From positions 1 to 24,146 of the forward strand of contig JBBDTC010000223.1 of the NCBI GenBank assembly GCA_040904625.1: a stretch of 24,146 nucleotides of DNA, written 5' to 3'. The first letter of the stretch is position 1. Each line of letters opens with the position of its first letter. The position numbers and the translations under genes were made by a program. Source of the DNA: JACKNG01 sp040904625 (GTDB lineage Bacteria > Pseudomonadota > Gammaproteobacteria > Ga0077536). The notes beneath the pieces are model-generated. The model was given only the letters and a program-made list of their open reading frames with translations. It was not told the origin of the DNA and did not search any database. This document shows positions 1 to 8,061 of the stretch, piece after piece.

Positions 1-112
1 ATGGCTCCCTTCGGTCCGCTTTATTTCCGCCAAAGGATCCCCCGCAGGAGAGGCCGGACCGGTCCCGAAACCCGTTGTCGCCTAACGTAAGTGACATTGA
101 CTCCTTGACTCT
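1..112. other. Window edge with no supported gene
   Basis: No convincing coding sequence is seen. An ATG at base 1 opens only about 28 codons before a stop and resembles nothing I know. A 10-bp palindrome GGACCGGTCC lies near 55-66. This is the region downstream of the HtrA-like gene, and no clear terminator with a T-run is visible. Confidence 0.4.
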
Positions 113-1579
<1,467 letters not shown>

Positions 1580-1770
1580 GCAACCTCTGCCGTGATGATG
1601 TGACTACGTCGGCGTGGCTGCCACGCCGCTGCTTATCATTTCGTATGGGCACGCCGGGCGAGCATTTCAAGTCCGCCGGCCCGTTCAGCTGCTCCCGATG
1701 CACAAGCCTCACCGCCCGCGGACGACTCGGCGTACCATGGTCGCTGGCCAGCCCGACAGGAATCTCGCCC
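1580..1770. promoter_or_regulatory. Divergent promoter region with a perfect inverted repeat
   Basis: This 191-bp spacer separates the divergent HtrA-like and triple-Rid genes. It contains a perfect 7-bp inverted repeat GGCGTGG-CTG-CCACGCC at 1611-1627, close to the HtrA start, which could be an operator or a hairpin in the leader. On the minus strand a weak sigma-70-like pair (TTGAAA, 17 bp, CATACG) can be drawn at about 1638-1667. Function is inferred only from position and symmetry. Confidence 0.35.
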
Positions 1771-3066
1771 ATGCACAAGGAAGCCGTCTTTGCCCCTGGG
1801 CTGCCCAAACCCCGCGTCGCCTACTCGCCGCTGGTCAAGGCCGGCCCTTTCCGCTTCATCTCGGGCCAGCTCGCCTCGGATCTGACTACCGGCACCCCGC
1901 CGCAGGCCACCATCGACCACCGCTTCCCCCACCACGGTTCGGACATCGAGCGCCAGACCGCCTTCGTCTGCGACACGGTCGACAACCTGCTCGCCGCCGC
2001 TGGCGGCGCCCGCGAGCACGTGCTGTCCTTCACCAACTATCTGACCGATCCCGCTGACCTCAACGGCGCCGAGCGCATCCTGCAGAGCCACTTCGGCGGC
2101 ACCGTGCCACCGCATACGACACTGCTGGTCGAGGAGCTGCCGATCCCGGGTTGTCGCACCGAAATCGATCTGATCGCCGTCGTGCCGGAGCGCAGCGAGA
2201 GCGTGCAGATCCTGAACCCGCCCTCGCTGCCGGCGGCGGTGCCGGCAGCCCTGGGAGGCGCGCCGATCGGCCACTACGGCATGCGCTGCGGGCAATGGAT
2301 CTTCACCGCCGGCCTGCTCGCGACAGACTTCGCGCACGCCATCGCTCCTGCGGCCGACACCACCCCGGCATTCCCCTATTACGGCGAGCGCGCGCGGCTG
2401 CAGACAGCCTATATCCTCGACCGCCTGGGCAGCATTCTCGACGCCGGCGGCGCCGGCTTCGGTGACGTCGTCAAGGCCGACGTCTACCTGACCGATCTCA
2501 CCGATTTCTTTCGCGTCGACGAAGTGTGGCGGGAATACTTTCCCGACCAGCCGCCGGCCCGCTGCACGGTACCGGTCGAGGACCTCGGCATTCCAGGCGC
2601 ATGCGTCGCCATCAACCTCACCGCCTACCTGCCGCGCCAGGGCGACGTGAGGCGCATCATCCAGACCAACGACGCACCGGTGCCGCTGGCTCACGAACCG
2701 CAAGCCGTGCAGGCTGGCCCACTGCTGTTCTTCTCGCAACAAATGGCCACTGATTTTCGCACCGGCATACCGGACGAGGCACGCCTCAATCCAGCGTTTC
2801 CGTTCTATGGATCGGAGTCCGCTGCACAGGTTGAGTACATCGTGCGCAACGTCGCCGCAATCTGTCGCGCTGCCGGCACTGACGCGGCGAATCTGGTTCG
2901 CCGGCGCGGCTTCTATACGGACTTCGGTGAGTTCTTCACCTCATTCGCGGCCTGGGGCAAAGCCTTTCCCAGCGAGCCGCCGGCAAGCACCACCGTACGT
3001 GTGCCGAAGCCGCTGCTGGTACCGGGGTGCAAGGTCGCGATCGACTTGATGGCGATCATCCCTTAG
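1771..3066 (+). CDS. Triple-domain RidA (YjgF/YER057c/UK114) protein
   Basis: RidA proteins hydrolyse reactive enamine/imine intermediates and normally act as homotrimers of about 130-residue subunits. This 431-aa chain contains three Rid-like repeats in tandem, about residues 10-140, 160-290 and 305-430. Each has the FISGQ/IFTAG/LFFSQ strand, an A/V..D-L helix with G(A)G, and a terminal P..T-V......P-G-C...ID/NL-A block. The catalytic arginine of RidA (Arg105 in E. coli) is present only in repeat 2 (PAR, R264). Repeat 1 has His115 and repeat 3 has Ser406 there. The Met at 1771 is chosen because ACAGGA precedes it and the Rid fold begins immediately; an open frame extends upstream to 1600 without homology. 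The stop TAG is formed at the left tip of a 162-bp repeat. The substrate is unknown. Most Rid proteins are single-domain, so a fused pseudo-trimer is plausible. Confidence 0.88.
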   Translation: MHKEAVFAPGLPKPRVAYSPLVKAGPFRFISGQLASDLTTGTPPQATIDHRFPHHGSDIERQTAFVCDTVDNLLAAAGGAREHVLSFTNYLTDPADLNGAERILQSHFGGTVPPHTTLLVEELPIPGCRTEIDLIAVVPERSESVQILNPPSLPAAVPAALGGAPIGHYGMRCGQWIFTAGLLATDFAHAIAPAADTTPAFPYYGERARLQTAYILDRLGSILDAGGAGFGDVVKADVYLTDLTDFFRVDEVWREYFPDQPPARCTVPVEDLGIPGACVAINLTAYLPRQGDVRRIIQTNDAPVPLAHEPQAVQAGPLLFFSQQMATDFRTGIPDEARLNPAFPFYGSESAAQVEYIVRNVAAICRAAGTDAANLVRRRGFYTDFGEFFTSFAAWGKAFPSEPPASTTVRVPKPLLVPGCKVAIDLMAIIP

Positions 3067-3225
3067 GGTCCGTGCCAAAATAACTTGGCTGTTTGGGGCG
3101 TCGAGGCGCCCGGCTGGCAAGGCGCGAGGAAGGCGAATAGTGGTTCTATTCAACTGACGAGCAACGCCGCCAGACGGGATGGATCGGCGTTCCAAATAGC
3201 TGAGTTATTTTGGCACGGGCCCTTA
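3064..3225 (+). repeat. 162-bp TA-flanked palindromic element, copy 1 (MITE-like)
   Basis: The ends are inverted repeats: GGGTCCGTGCCAAAATAACT on the left, and AGTTATTTTGGCACGGGCCC followed by T on the right. Both ends are bounded by TTA (3063-3065 and 3223-3225). The centre carries a perfect hairpin, GAATAG-TGGTT-CTATTC (3135-3151). Two more copies of the same length occur at 5799-5960 (inverted) and 19752-19913. There is no ORF, so it would be non-autonomous. TA duplication would suit mobilisation by an IS630/Tc1-mariner-type transposase, which is an inference. The left tip gives the stop codon of the triple-Rid gene, and the right end lies 25 bp before the next start codon. Confidence 0.85.
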
Positions 3226-3250
3226 GGCGGCCAAAACAGGAGACCCACTT

Positions 3251-3643
3251 ATGATCACCTATCTCTACTGGGCCGCTGTCATCGCCCTGGTCGTTGCTGT
3301 AATGACCGTACTGGCCGGGCGTATGAACGATATCCGTATGGCCTTGATCGTTTCGGCCGTGATCCTGATCAGCGGCTGGGCCGCGTATTATTTTCACTTT
3401 CAGCAGATCTTCGTGAAACGCTTCGGCGGCGTGATGTCGGTTTCCGTCCCGGCCGGACAGCGGCACATCAGTGCCACCTGGAAAGACGACAACCTCTGGA
3501 TCGAAAATTACGATCCCGAAACGAACACCTGCATTTTTTCCGAATACGCCCGCGGCAATCTGCTCGAGGGCCGTGTGCGGATCAAGAACTGCAATCCACT
3601 GGCCTCGAAAAACGGCGGAAACGGTGGAGTCGGCCTCGATTGA
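3251..3643 (+). CDS. Small membrane protein of unknown function, two transmembrane helices
   Basis: This 130-aa protein matches no family I recognise. Two hydrophobic helices lie at about residues 4-21 and 29-50, joined by a short GRMNDIR loop. A soluble C-terminal domain of about 75 residues (51-125) is rich in beta-prone stretches, has two cysteines (in NTCIF and KNCNP), and ends in an Asn/Gly-rich tail. The topology suggests a periplasmic or cytosolic beta domain tethered by a helical hairpin. The start is supported by AGGAG eight bases upstream. It follows the triple-Rid gene in the same direction, with a 162-bp repeat between them, so co-transcription is possible only by read-through. 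The TGA stop is the first three bases of a 24-bp palindrome. Confidence 0.75.
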   Translation: MITYLYWAAVIALVVAVMTVLAGRMNDIRMALIVSAVILISGWAAYYFHFQQIFVKRFGGVMSVSVPAGQRHISATWKDDNLWIENYDPETNTCIFSEYARGNLLEGRVRIKNCNPLASKNGGNGGVGLD

Positions 3644-3664
3644 GAATTTCGCGCGAAGTTCTCA
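3641..3664 (+). terminator. 24-bp palindrome at the stop codon, possible terminator hairpin
   Basis: TGAGAATTTCGCG continues into its near-perfect reverse complement (22 of 24 positions symmetrical, core TTCGCGCGAA). It starts with the TGA stop of the membrane-protein gene. No T-run follows, so an intrinsic terminator is only one possibility; a protein-binding site or RNA-stability hairpin would also fit. Confidence 0.4.
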
Positions 3665-3740
3665 CGGCACCCTGGTGGCTTGCAATTTCAATCGAGTCGG
3701 ACCCCATCGACCTCACGCGCCAAAATTCCCTGCCGCTGCC

Positions 3741-3816
3741 TTAGAGGGTGTTTACAAAACAATCGCTGTCGCGAGAAACGCCTCGGGACAGCGATTGTCT
3801 TGTAAACACCCTCTTA
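3741..3816. repeat. 76-bp hairpin element bounded by TTA
   Basis: The left arm TTAGAGGGTGTTTACAAAAC continues to CAATCGCTGTC, and its reverse complement forms the right arm with one mismatch over about 30 bp. The loop is a short GCGAGAAACGCCTCG segment, itself partly self-complementary. Direct TTA triplets sit at both outer ends (3741-3743, 3814-3816), as in the 162-bp element. It lies between the convergent membrane-protein and kinase genes and would form a very strong hairpin in both transcripts, so it may act as a bidirectional terminator. Its right TTA is the stop codon of the kinase. Confidence 0.8.
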
Positions 3817-5424
3817 CGCCGTCAGGAAGATCCGGCGCAGCTCCTGCTCGCCGTAGGGCTTCGCGATGAAGCCAGCAAGCTCCTGGTGAATCGACGGCGC
3901 GGGGTCCCCGGCCGGGTCGGTTTCACCGAACGGCGATCCCGGCCCGCCCCGTCCTGGGCCTGGGGACGACCCCGGCGTCGCGCCATGCGAGAAGCCGCTC
4001 GTCATCCACACGTCGACACTCGAGATCTTGCGGATCTCGAACAGCACCTTGTCGCCGCTGCGGCGCGGCATCTGGTAGTCGAGCAGCACGGCACGCAGTC
4101 GCCCGTCGTCCTTGCGGACCACGTCCAGCGCATCGTCCGGATCCGTGGTCGCGTGTGCCTCGAGACCAAGGCGCGCGAGGCTCTGCCGCGCCAGCGCGAG
4201 CAGTTCGGGTTCGTCATCGAGCACCACCACCAGCGACCGCTCGCGGCGGGCCGGATCCACGGGTCGAAAGGCGGTCTCTGGCGGCGGCTCGGTGCGGAAG
4301 GCGATGCGGATTCTGGTGCCACGGCCCGGTGTGGAATCGACGAACAGTGCTGCCCCGTGGCCGCGTGTGATCCCGTGCACTGCAGACAGGCCCAGTCCGC
4401 GTCCCGTGAAGCGCGTCGAGAAGTAAGGCTCGAACATCCGCTCCACAACATCCGGCGCCATGCCGGGGCCGTCGTCAGCGACCTCCAGCACGACGAAGCT
4501 GCCCGGTGCGAGCTGGTGCTCGACACGCGAGGTCGCCAAGGTGTCGGCGTCGAAGGTCTCCAGGTAAGTGCTGATGCGGATCTCGCCGGCCCTCGTATCC
4601 TCCTGCAAGGCCTCGCGGGCGTTGTCCACCAGCTCCTCGACCAATTCGCCGAGCTGGCGCTCCGCGGCCTCGATGTGCGGGAGCCCATCCGCGAGATCCG
4701 TATGCAGGCGCGGCAACGATGCGTCCGGGGCCCCCACCTTGGCGCGCAGTCCCTCGATGGTGGGACGGATGCCGGCGTTCAGATCCTGTAATTCGAGCAG
4801 GAAATGACCACGACCGGAATAAGCGAGCATGCGTCGGCACAGGCCGGCAGCACGTTCTCCGGCCAGTTGGATCGCGCTCAGGCTGCGCTGGTGCTGCGCC
4901 AGCGCGGGTTCACGCTCCAGCGTTTCCGCGTTACCGAGGATCACGGTGAGCAGATTGTTGAAGTCGTGTGAAATGCCTCCGGCGAGCGTCGTGAGGCTGT
5001 CGATGCGCTGGCGCAGCTGGACGTTGAGGGCCTCGATCTCGGCGTTGCGCGCCTCGAGCTGCACGGGGCTCGGAATCGCTACCACCCTCGGAATCAGCGG
5101 CCACAGCACGACCGCGGTGGAGACGGAGATCAGCGCGGTTGCAAGTTTGAGAAAGCCCTGGATGACGTACAGCGGCTCCCACACCACGACGATGCCCATC
5201 GCGTGGGTGACGCCGCAGGCGAGGATGAAGCCCGTGAACAGCAGCAGCAGCTTGCGGAAGCGGATGTCCGGCCGACGCCGCACGAAGGTCAGCAGCGCGG
5301 CAGGGATCGAGAAGTACGCAAGTGCGATCAGCAGGTCCGAACCGACGTGCAGGGCAAGGATATCGGGGCGCCACAGGTAACACATGCCGTGCGGCATGAA
5401 GGCGTCCACAGCCAGGTGATTCAT
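3814..5424 (-). CDS. Hybrid histidine kinase with an ETR1-type ethylene-binding membrane domain
   Basis: The 536-aa membrane sensor kinase has these domains in order. Residues 17-112 hold three TM helices matching the ETR1 ethylene-binding domain (SDLLIALAYFSIP; FILACGVTHAMG). A short coiled coil lies at 120-145 and HisKA has phospho-acceptor H153 (ISHDFNN). HATPase_c has the N-box near N268, DDGPGM at 317-322 and GRGLGL at 341-346. The receiver is at about 396-534 with acceptor D449 (LLDYQMP) and K522. ETR1 residues D25, Y32, I62, C65 and H69 align with D30, Y37, I67, C70 and H74, a constant offset of five; C65 and H69 bind Cu(I) in ETR1. There is no GAF domain, unlike plant receptors. The receiver has a Gly/Pro-rich insertion at about 480-512. 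GGAGGG lies six bases before the ATG. No DNA-binding partner is adjacent. Ethylene sensing itself is inferred. Confidence 0.9.
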   Translation of the reverse strand: MNHLAVDAFMPHGMCYLWRPDILALHVGSDLLIALAYFSIPAALLTFVRRRPDIRFRKLLLLFTGFILACGVTHAMGIVVVWEPLYVIQGFLKLATALISVSTAVVLWPLIPRVVAIPSPVQLEARNAEIEALNVQLRQRIDSLTTLAGGISHDFNNLLTVILGNAETLEREPALAQHQRSLSAIQLAGERAAGLCRRMLAYSGRGHFLLELQDLNAGIRPTIEGLRAKVGAPDASLPRLHTDLADGLPHIEAAERQLGELVEELVDNAREALQEDTRAGEIRISTYLETFDADTLATSRVEHQLAPGSFVVLEVADDGPGMAPDVVERMFEPYFSTRFTGRGLGLSAVHGITRGHGAALFVDSTPGRGTRIRIAFRTEPPPETAFRPVDPARRERSLVVVLDDEPELLALARQSLARLGLEAHATTDPDDALDVVRKDDGRLRAVLLDYQMPRRSGDKVLFEIRKISSVDVWMTSGFSHGATPGSSPGPGRGGPGSPFGETDPAGDPAPSIHQELAGFIAKPYGEQELRRIFLTA

Positions 5425-5798
5425 GGATGTCCCTCCGCCTGGTCGCAGGATCAGCTAGCCCTGAGGCGAACCTCGGAGTCCTCGCAGCAGAACGGCCTCG
5501 CGCTGAAGCTGGAAAGATCCGCTTAAAACTCCTGATCCCGGATTTCTTTGCAGCTGGAGCCCCGCGTCAGGCAGATGTCACGGGCCGGCAGCTATAGATT
5601 TTGCGAGACACCTGGTCTCCGGGCCGCAACGGGATCGGAAAGTCGAGCCTCGCCGTCTCGTATCGGGCGCTCTGTGCAAGCGATTTTTATCGGAAGTATA
5701 GACCACCCCTTGCGGGGGTCGGGCGACCGGCAGTCATTCTCGAGGTGCTCCCCTACGCCTTGCCCGGCACCCGCGAGAATTGCTTCGCAGCGGATCCT
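5425..5798. other. Gene-free spacer upstream of the kinase
   Basis: This is about 374 bp without a supportable gene. It holds the presumed promoter of the kinase on the minus strand, a GAGAC-ACCTG-GTCTC inverted repeat at 5605-5619, and a CCCCTTGCGGGGG hairpin near 5706-5718. A 66-codon plus-strand frame at 5601-5801 contains a GRNGIGKSS string resembling a P-loop, but no family around it is recognisable and there is no ribosome binding site. I therefore leave it unannotated. Confidence 0.4.
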
Positions 5799-5960
5799 TA
5801 GGGCCCACCGCAAAATAACTGAACGATCTGGAACGCCGATCCATCCCGTCTGGCGGTGTTGCTCGTCAGTTGAATAGAACCACTATTCGCCCTCCTCGCG
5901 CCTTGCCAGCCGGGCGCCTCAACGCCCCATACAGCCGAGTTATTCTGGGACGGACCCTTA
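5799..5960 (-). repeat. 162-bp TA-flanked palindromic element, copy 2 (inverted)
   Basis: Same family and same length as 3064-3225, in opposite orientation, with TTA at both ends (5798-5800 and 5958-5960). The central hairpin is GAATAG-AACCA-CTATTC. It appears inserted beside, or into, a remnant of the 76-bp hairpin element: GTAAACACGCTCTT directly after its right end resembles GTAAACACCCTCTT at the right arm of that element. Confidence 0.85.
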
Positions 5961-6017
5961 GTAAACACGCTCTTCGTCAGGCGGCTCTCGATGTCAATCG
6001 AGCCCGCCCCGTCGACC
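5961..6017. repeat. Remnant of hairpin-element arm plus a short shared block
   Basis: Bases 5961-5974 resemble the right arm of the 76-bp hairpin element. Bases 5994-6023 match 3688-3718 at roughly 25 of 30 positions (TCAATCGAG, a variable middle, TCGACCTCACGC). The second match runs over the stop codon of the hydantoinase B gene. This suggests an older, decayed repeat in both intergenic regions. Confidence 0.4.
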
Positions 6018-8042
6018 TCACGCACCGTCCGGTCGGGCGGTGTACTTGTACAAGCCCTTCCAGTAGTGCTCGAGTACGGCGTCGTCGGCGCAGTCGAGGC
6101 ATTCGAGCTCGGGATCGCTCACTTCGAGGAGGCCCTGCTTGATCAGGGTCTCGGCATAAGGCCCGCGATCGATGAGCTTGGGCGGACCGCGCCTTGCGGC
6201 AATCTCCTTGCGCAGGCGTTCCGTCGCAGCGGGGTCGACGGCGTGCGCGGCCGCATCCATTACCACCCCGTAATCGCGCTCCGCGCTCGCCGGCGAAACC
6301 AGGCGGCGCACGACGTCCATGCGCACGGCTTCCACATCGCGCTCGAGTGGGTCGCCCCAGCCGCCGCCGCCGGGTGTTATCAAGCGAATCAGATCGCCGG
6401 CCTTGACCGGCACCGCATCGCGGCTGAAGAAAACGTGTTCTTCGTCAGACGTATCCGGATTCTTGACCGACCCGCCAGGTGCGCCCCAGCGGCCGCCGTT
6501 GATGCCGATGCAGGCGAAGGCGGTACGCTCGGTGACCGTGGTGTAATGGCCGTCGACCAGCGTACGCAGTTCCTTGACGTACCCCAGACCGCCGCGGTAC
6601 TTGCCCGGGCCACCGGAATCAATGGCGAGCCCGACCCGTTCGACCGTGACCGGGAAGCGCTGCTCGATGAACTCGGCCGGCAGATTTTTCGAATAGGGCA
6701 CGAGATCGACCGCATCGGTGCCGTCGGCATGCGGGCGCGCGCCGGAGCCGGCGCCGAAAATCTCACGCATCAGGAACAGCTTGCCGGCCAGATCCTGGCC
6801 GTAGAGCCCGTAGATCTGGATGTTCTGCATGTCGGCGACGACCTGGCCTTTGAAGGCCTTGGCCAGCGCCACCGTGTAGGCGCTGATCATGCGCAGCATG
6901 CAGGTCATGCGCGAGACCACCGGCGCCGGGAATTCCGAACTGAGGATGGTGCGCCTGGGGATGCGGCAGCGGAAGACATCGGTGACGCCTTCATTGATGA
7001 TGATGCCCGGGATCTGGGCCTTGAAGAACGCGCCCAGCCATTTCGAGTAATGGCGGCCGTCCAGCGGCCAGTTGATGGGGCCGCGCGCCTGCGGCGCGGT
7101 ACCGTCGAAATCGAGGATCATTTTTTCCGGGTACTTGCGCATGGTGATGCGCATCTTGACCGGGCGGTCCAGGCTCAGGCCGTCATTCTCGATGAAATCC
7201 TCGCCGATGTACTCGCCCTCGGGAAAGAACGGCAGGCCCTTCTCGCGCACCACCTCCGCACAGCGCGCGATGATGGCGTAGAACGATGCCTCGACCTCAT
7301 CGACACCGAAACGATCACAGAGTTCGACTACGCGACGGCGAATGATCTCATTGGCGCCGACGAAGGCATCGATGTCACCGCGCAGATCGTCAGGAAAACG
7401 GGAATTGCGCAGGATGACGTCGTAAAGGGCGTCGTTCAATTCTCCCGCGGCATAGAGCTTGACCGGCGGGCACAGCGTGCCTTCCTCGAAAATACTCTGC
7501 GAGGTATTCGGCCACGAGCCCGCCATGCGACCGCCGACATCGCTGACATGGCCGAAGATCTGGGCGAAGCCGATCAGACGTTCAGCAAAGAAAATCGGCG
7601 TGACGACGCAGTAATCGGGCAGATGACCGATAGTGCCGGCGGATTCGTAGACATCGTTATAGATGAACACGTCACCGGGCCGAATCTTATCCAGCGGAAA
7701 TTTCATGCGAATAGGATCGGCCGTCGCCGCCCATGACACCCGTGATACCGACAGGCAATCGAGCGTATTGAGCGATGCGCGGTAATCATGCTGCTCGCGA
7801 ATGATGGTCGAACGCGCGGTACGTTCGACCGCGGCCTCGGCTTCCATCACCGCTGCCTCGATGCCGCCGTCGACGATATCGATCAGGATCGGATCGAGCG
7901 TCTCCCGGCGCGCGGCGATCCGCGCGAGATAAGCCTCGTCGTGCTCGATCTGGCCGTAGCGGAACGGCGCGTAATCGCGGAAAGCCGCTTCTTCATCGGC
8001 CTTGTCGTAATAGGTCTGCGCGAACTGTTCGGTCCCGCTCAT
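6018..8042 (-). CDS. hyuB: Hydantoinase/oxoprolinase subunit B family protein
   Basis: This is the B subunit of the HyuA/HyuB family (N-methylhydantoinase, 5-oxoprolinase, acetone/acetophenone carboxylases), cytosolic enzymes that couple ATP hydrolysis to ring-opening or carboxylation. The 674-aa product shows the family blocks YNDVYESAGTIGHLPDY, FGHVSDVGGRMAGSWPN, EEGTLCPPVKLY and the Gly-rich PGKYRGGLG...TPGGGGWGDP near the C terminus, at a normal length. I prefer the ATG at 8042 because GGAG sits five bases upstream; an in-frame ATG at 8054 would overlap that site and has no good ribosome binding site of its own. It lies 19 bp after the A subunit stop, so the two form an operon and probably a complex. 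The substrate cannot be read from sequence. It is the last gene of the minus-strand cluster. Confidence 0.92.
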   Translation of the reverse strand: MSGTEQFAQTYYDKADEEAAFRDYAPFRYGQIEHDEAYLARIAARRETLDPILIDIVDGGIEAAVMEAEAAVERTARSTIIREQHDYRASLNTLDCLSVSRVSWAATADPIRMKFPLDKIRPGDVFIYNDVYESAGTIGHLPDYCVVTPIFFAERLIGFAQIFGHVSDVGGRMAGSWPNTSQSIFEEGTLCPPVKLYAAGELNDALYDVILRNSRFPDDLRGDIDAFVGANEIIRRRVVELCDRFGVDEVEASFYAIIARCAEVVREKGLPFFPEGEYIGEDFIENDGLSLDRPVKMRITMRKYPEKMILDFDGTAPQARGPINWPLDGRHYSKWLGAFFKAQIPGIIINEGVTDVFRCRIPRRTILSSEFPAPVVSRMTCMLRMISAYTVALAKAFKGQVVADMQNIQIYGLYGQDLAGKLFLMREIFGAGSGARPHADGTDAVDLVPYSKNLPAEFIEQRFPVTVERVGLAIDSGGPGKYRGGLGYVKELRTLVDGHYTTVTERTAFACIGINGGRWGAPGGSVKNPDTSDEEHVFFSRDAVPVKAGDLIRLITPGGGGWGDPLERDVEAVRMDVVRRLVSPASAERDYGVVMDAAAHAVDPAATERLRKEIAARRGPPKLIDRGPYAETLIKQGLLEVSDPELECLDCADDAVLEHYWKGLYKYTARPDGA

Positions 8043-8061
8043 GCTCTCTCCCATGTCACTG

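Noticed and set aside
1600..1770. Longer start for the triple-Rid gene at 1600
   Set aside because: The extra 57 residues are Cys/Arg/Ser-rich with no Rid homology and overlap the divergent promoter; the ATG at 1771 has a ribosome binding site and begins the domain.
3205..3226. Sigma-54 promoter-like TGGCACG in the first 162-bp element
   Set aside because: The downstream half is CTTAG rather than TTGC, so the essential GC at -12 is missing; the sequence is explained as the terminal repeat.
5601..5801. 66-codon frame containing a GRNGIGKSS P-loop-like string
   Set aside because: No ribosome binding site, no further ATPase motif, and it ends at the tip of a repeat. It could be a decayed fragment, but the support is one short motif.
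5991..7736. 581-codon open frame opposite hyuB
   Set aside because: Antisense shadow of a well-supported gene in GC-rich DNA; composition is Arg/Ala/Gly/His-rich without any family motif.
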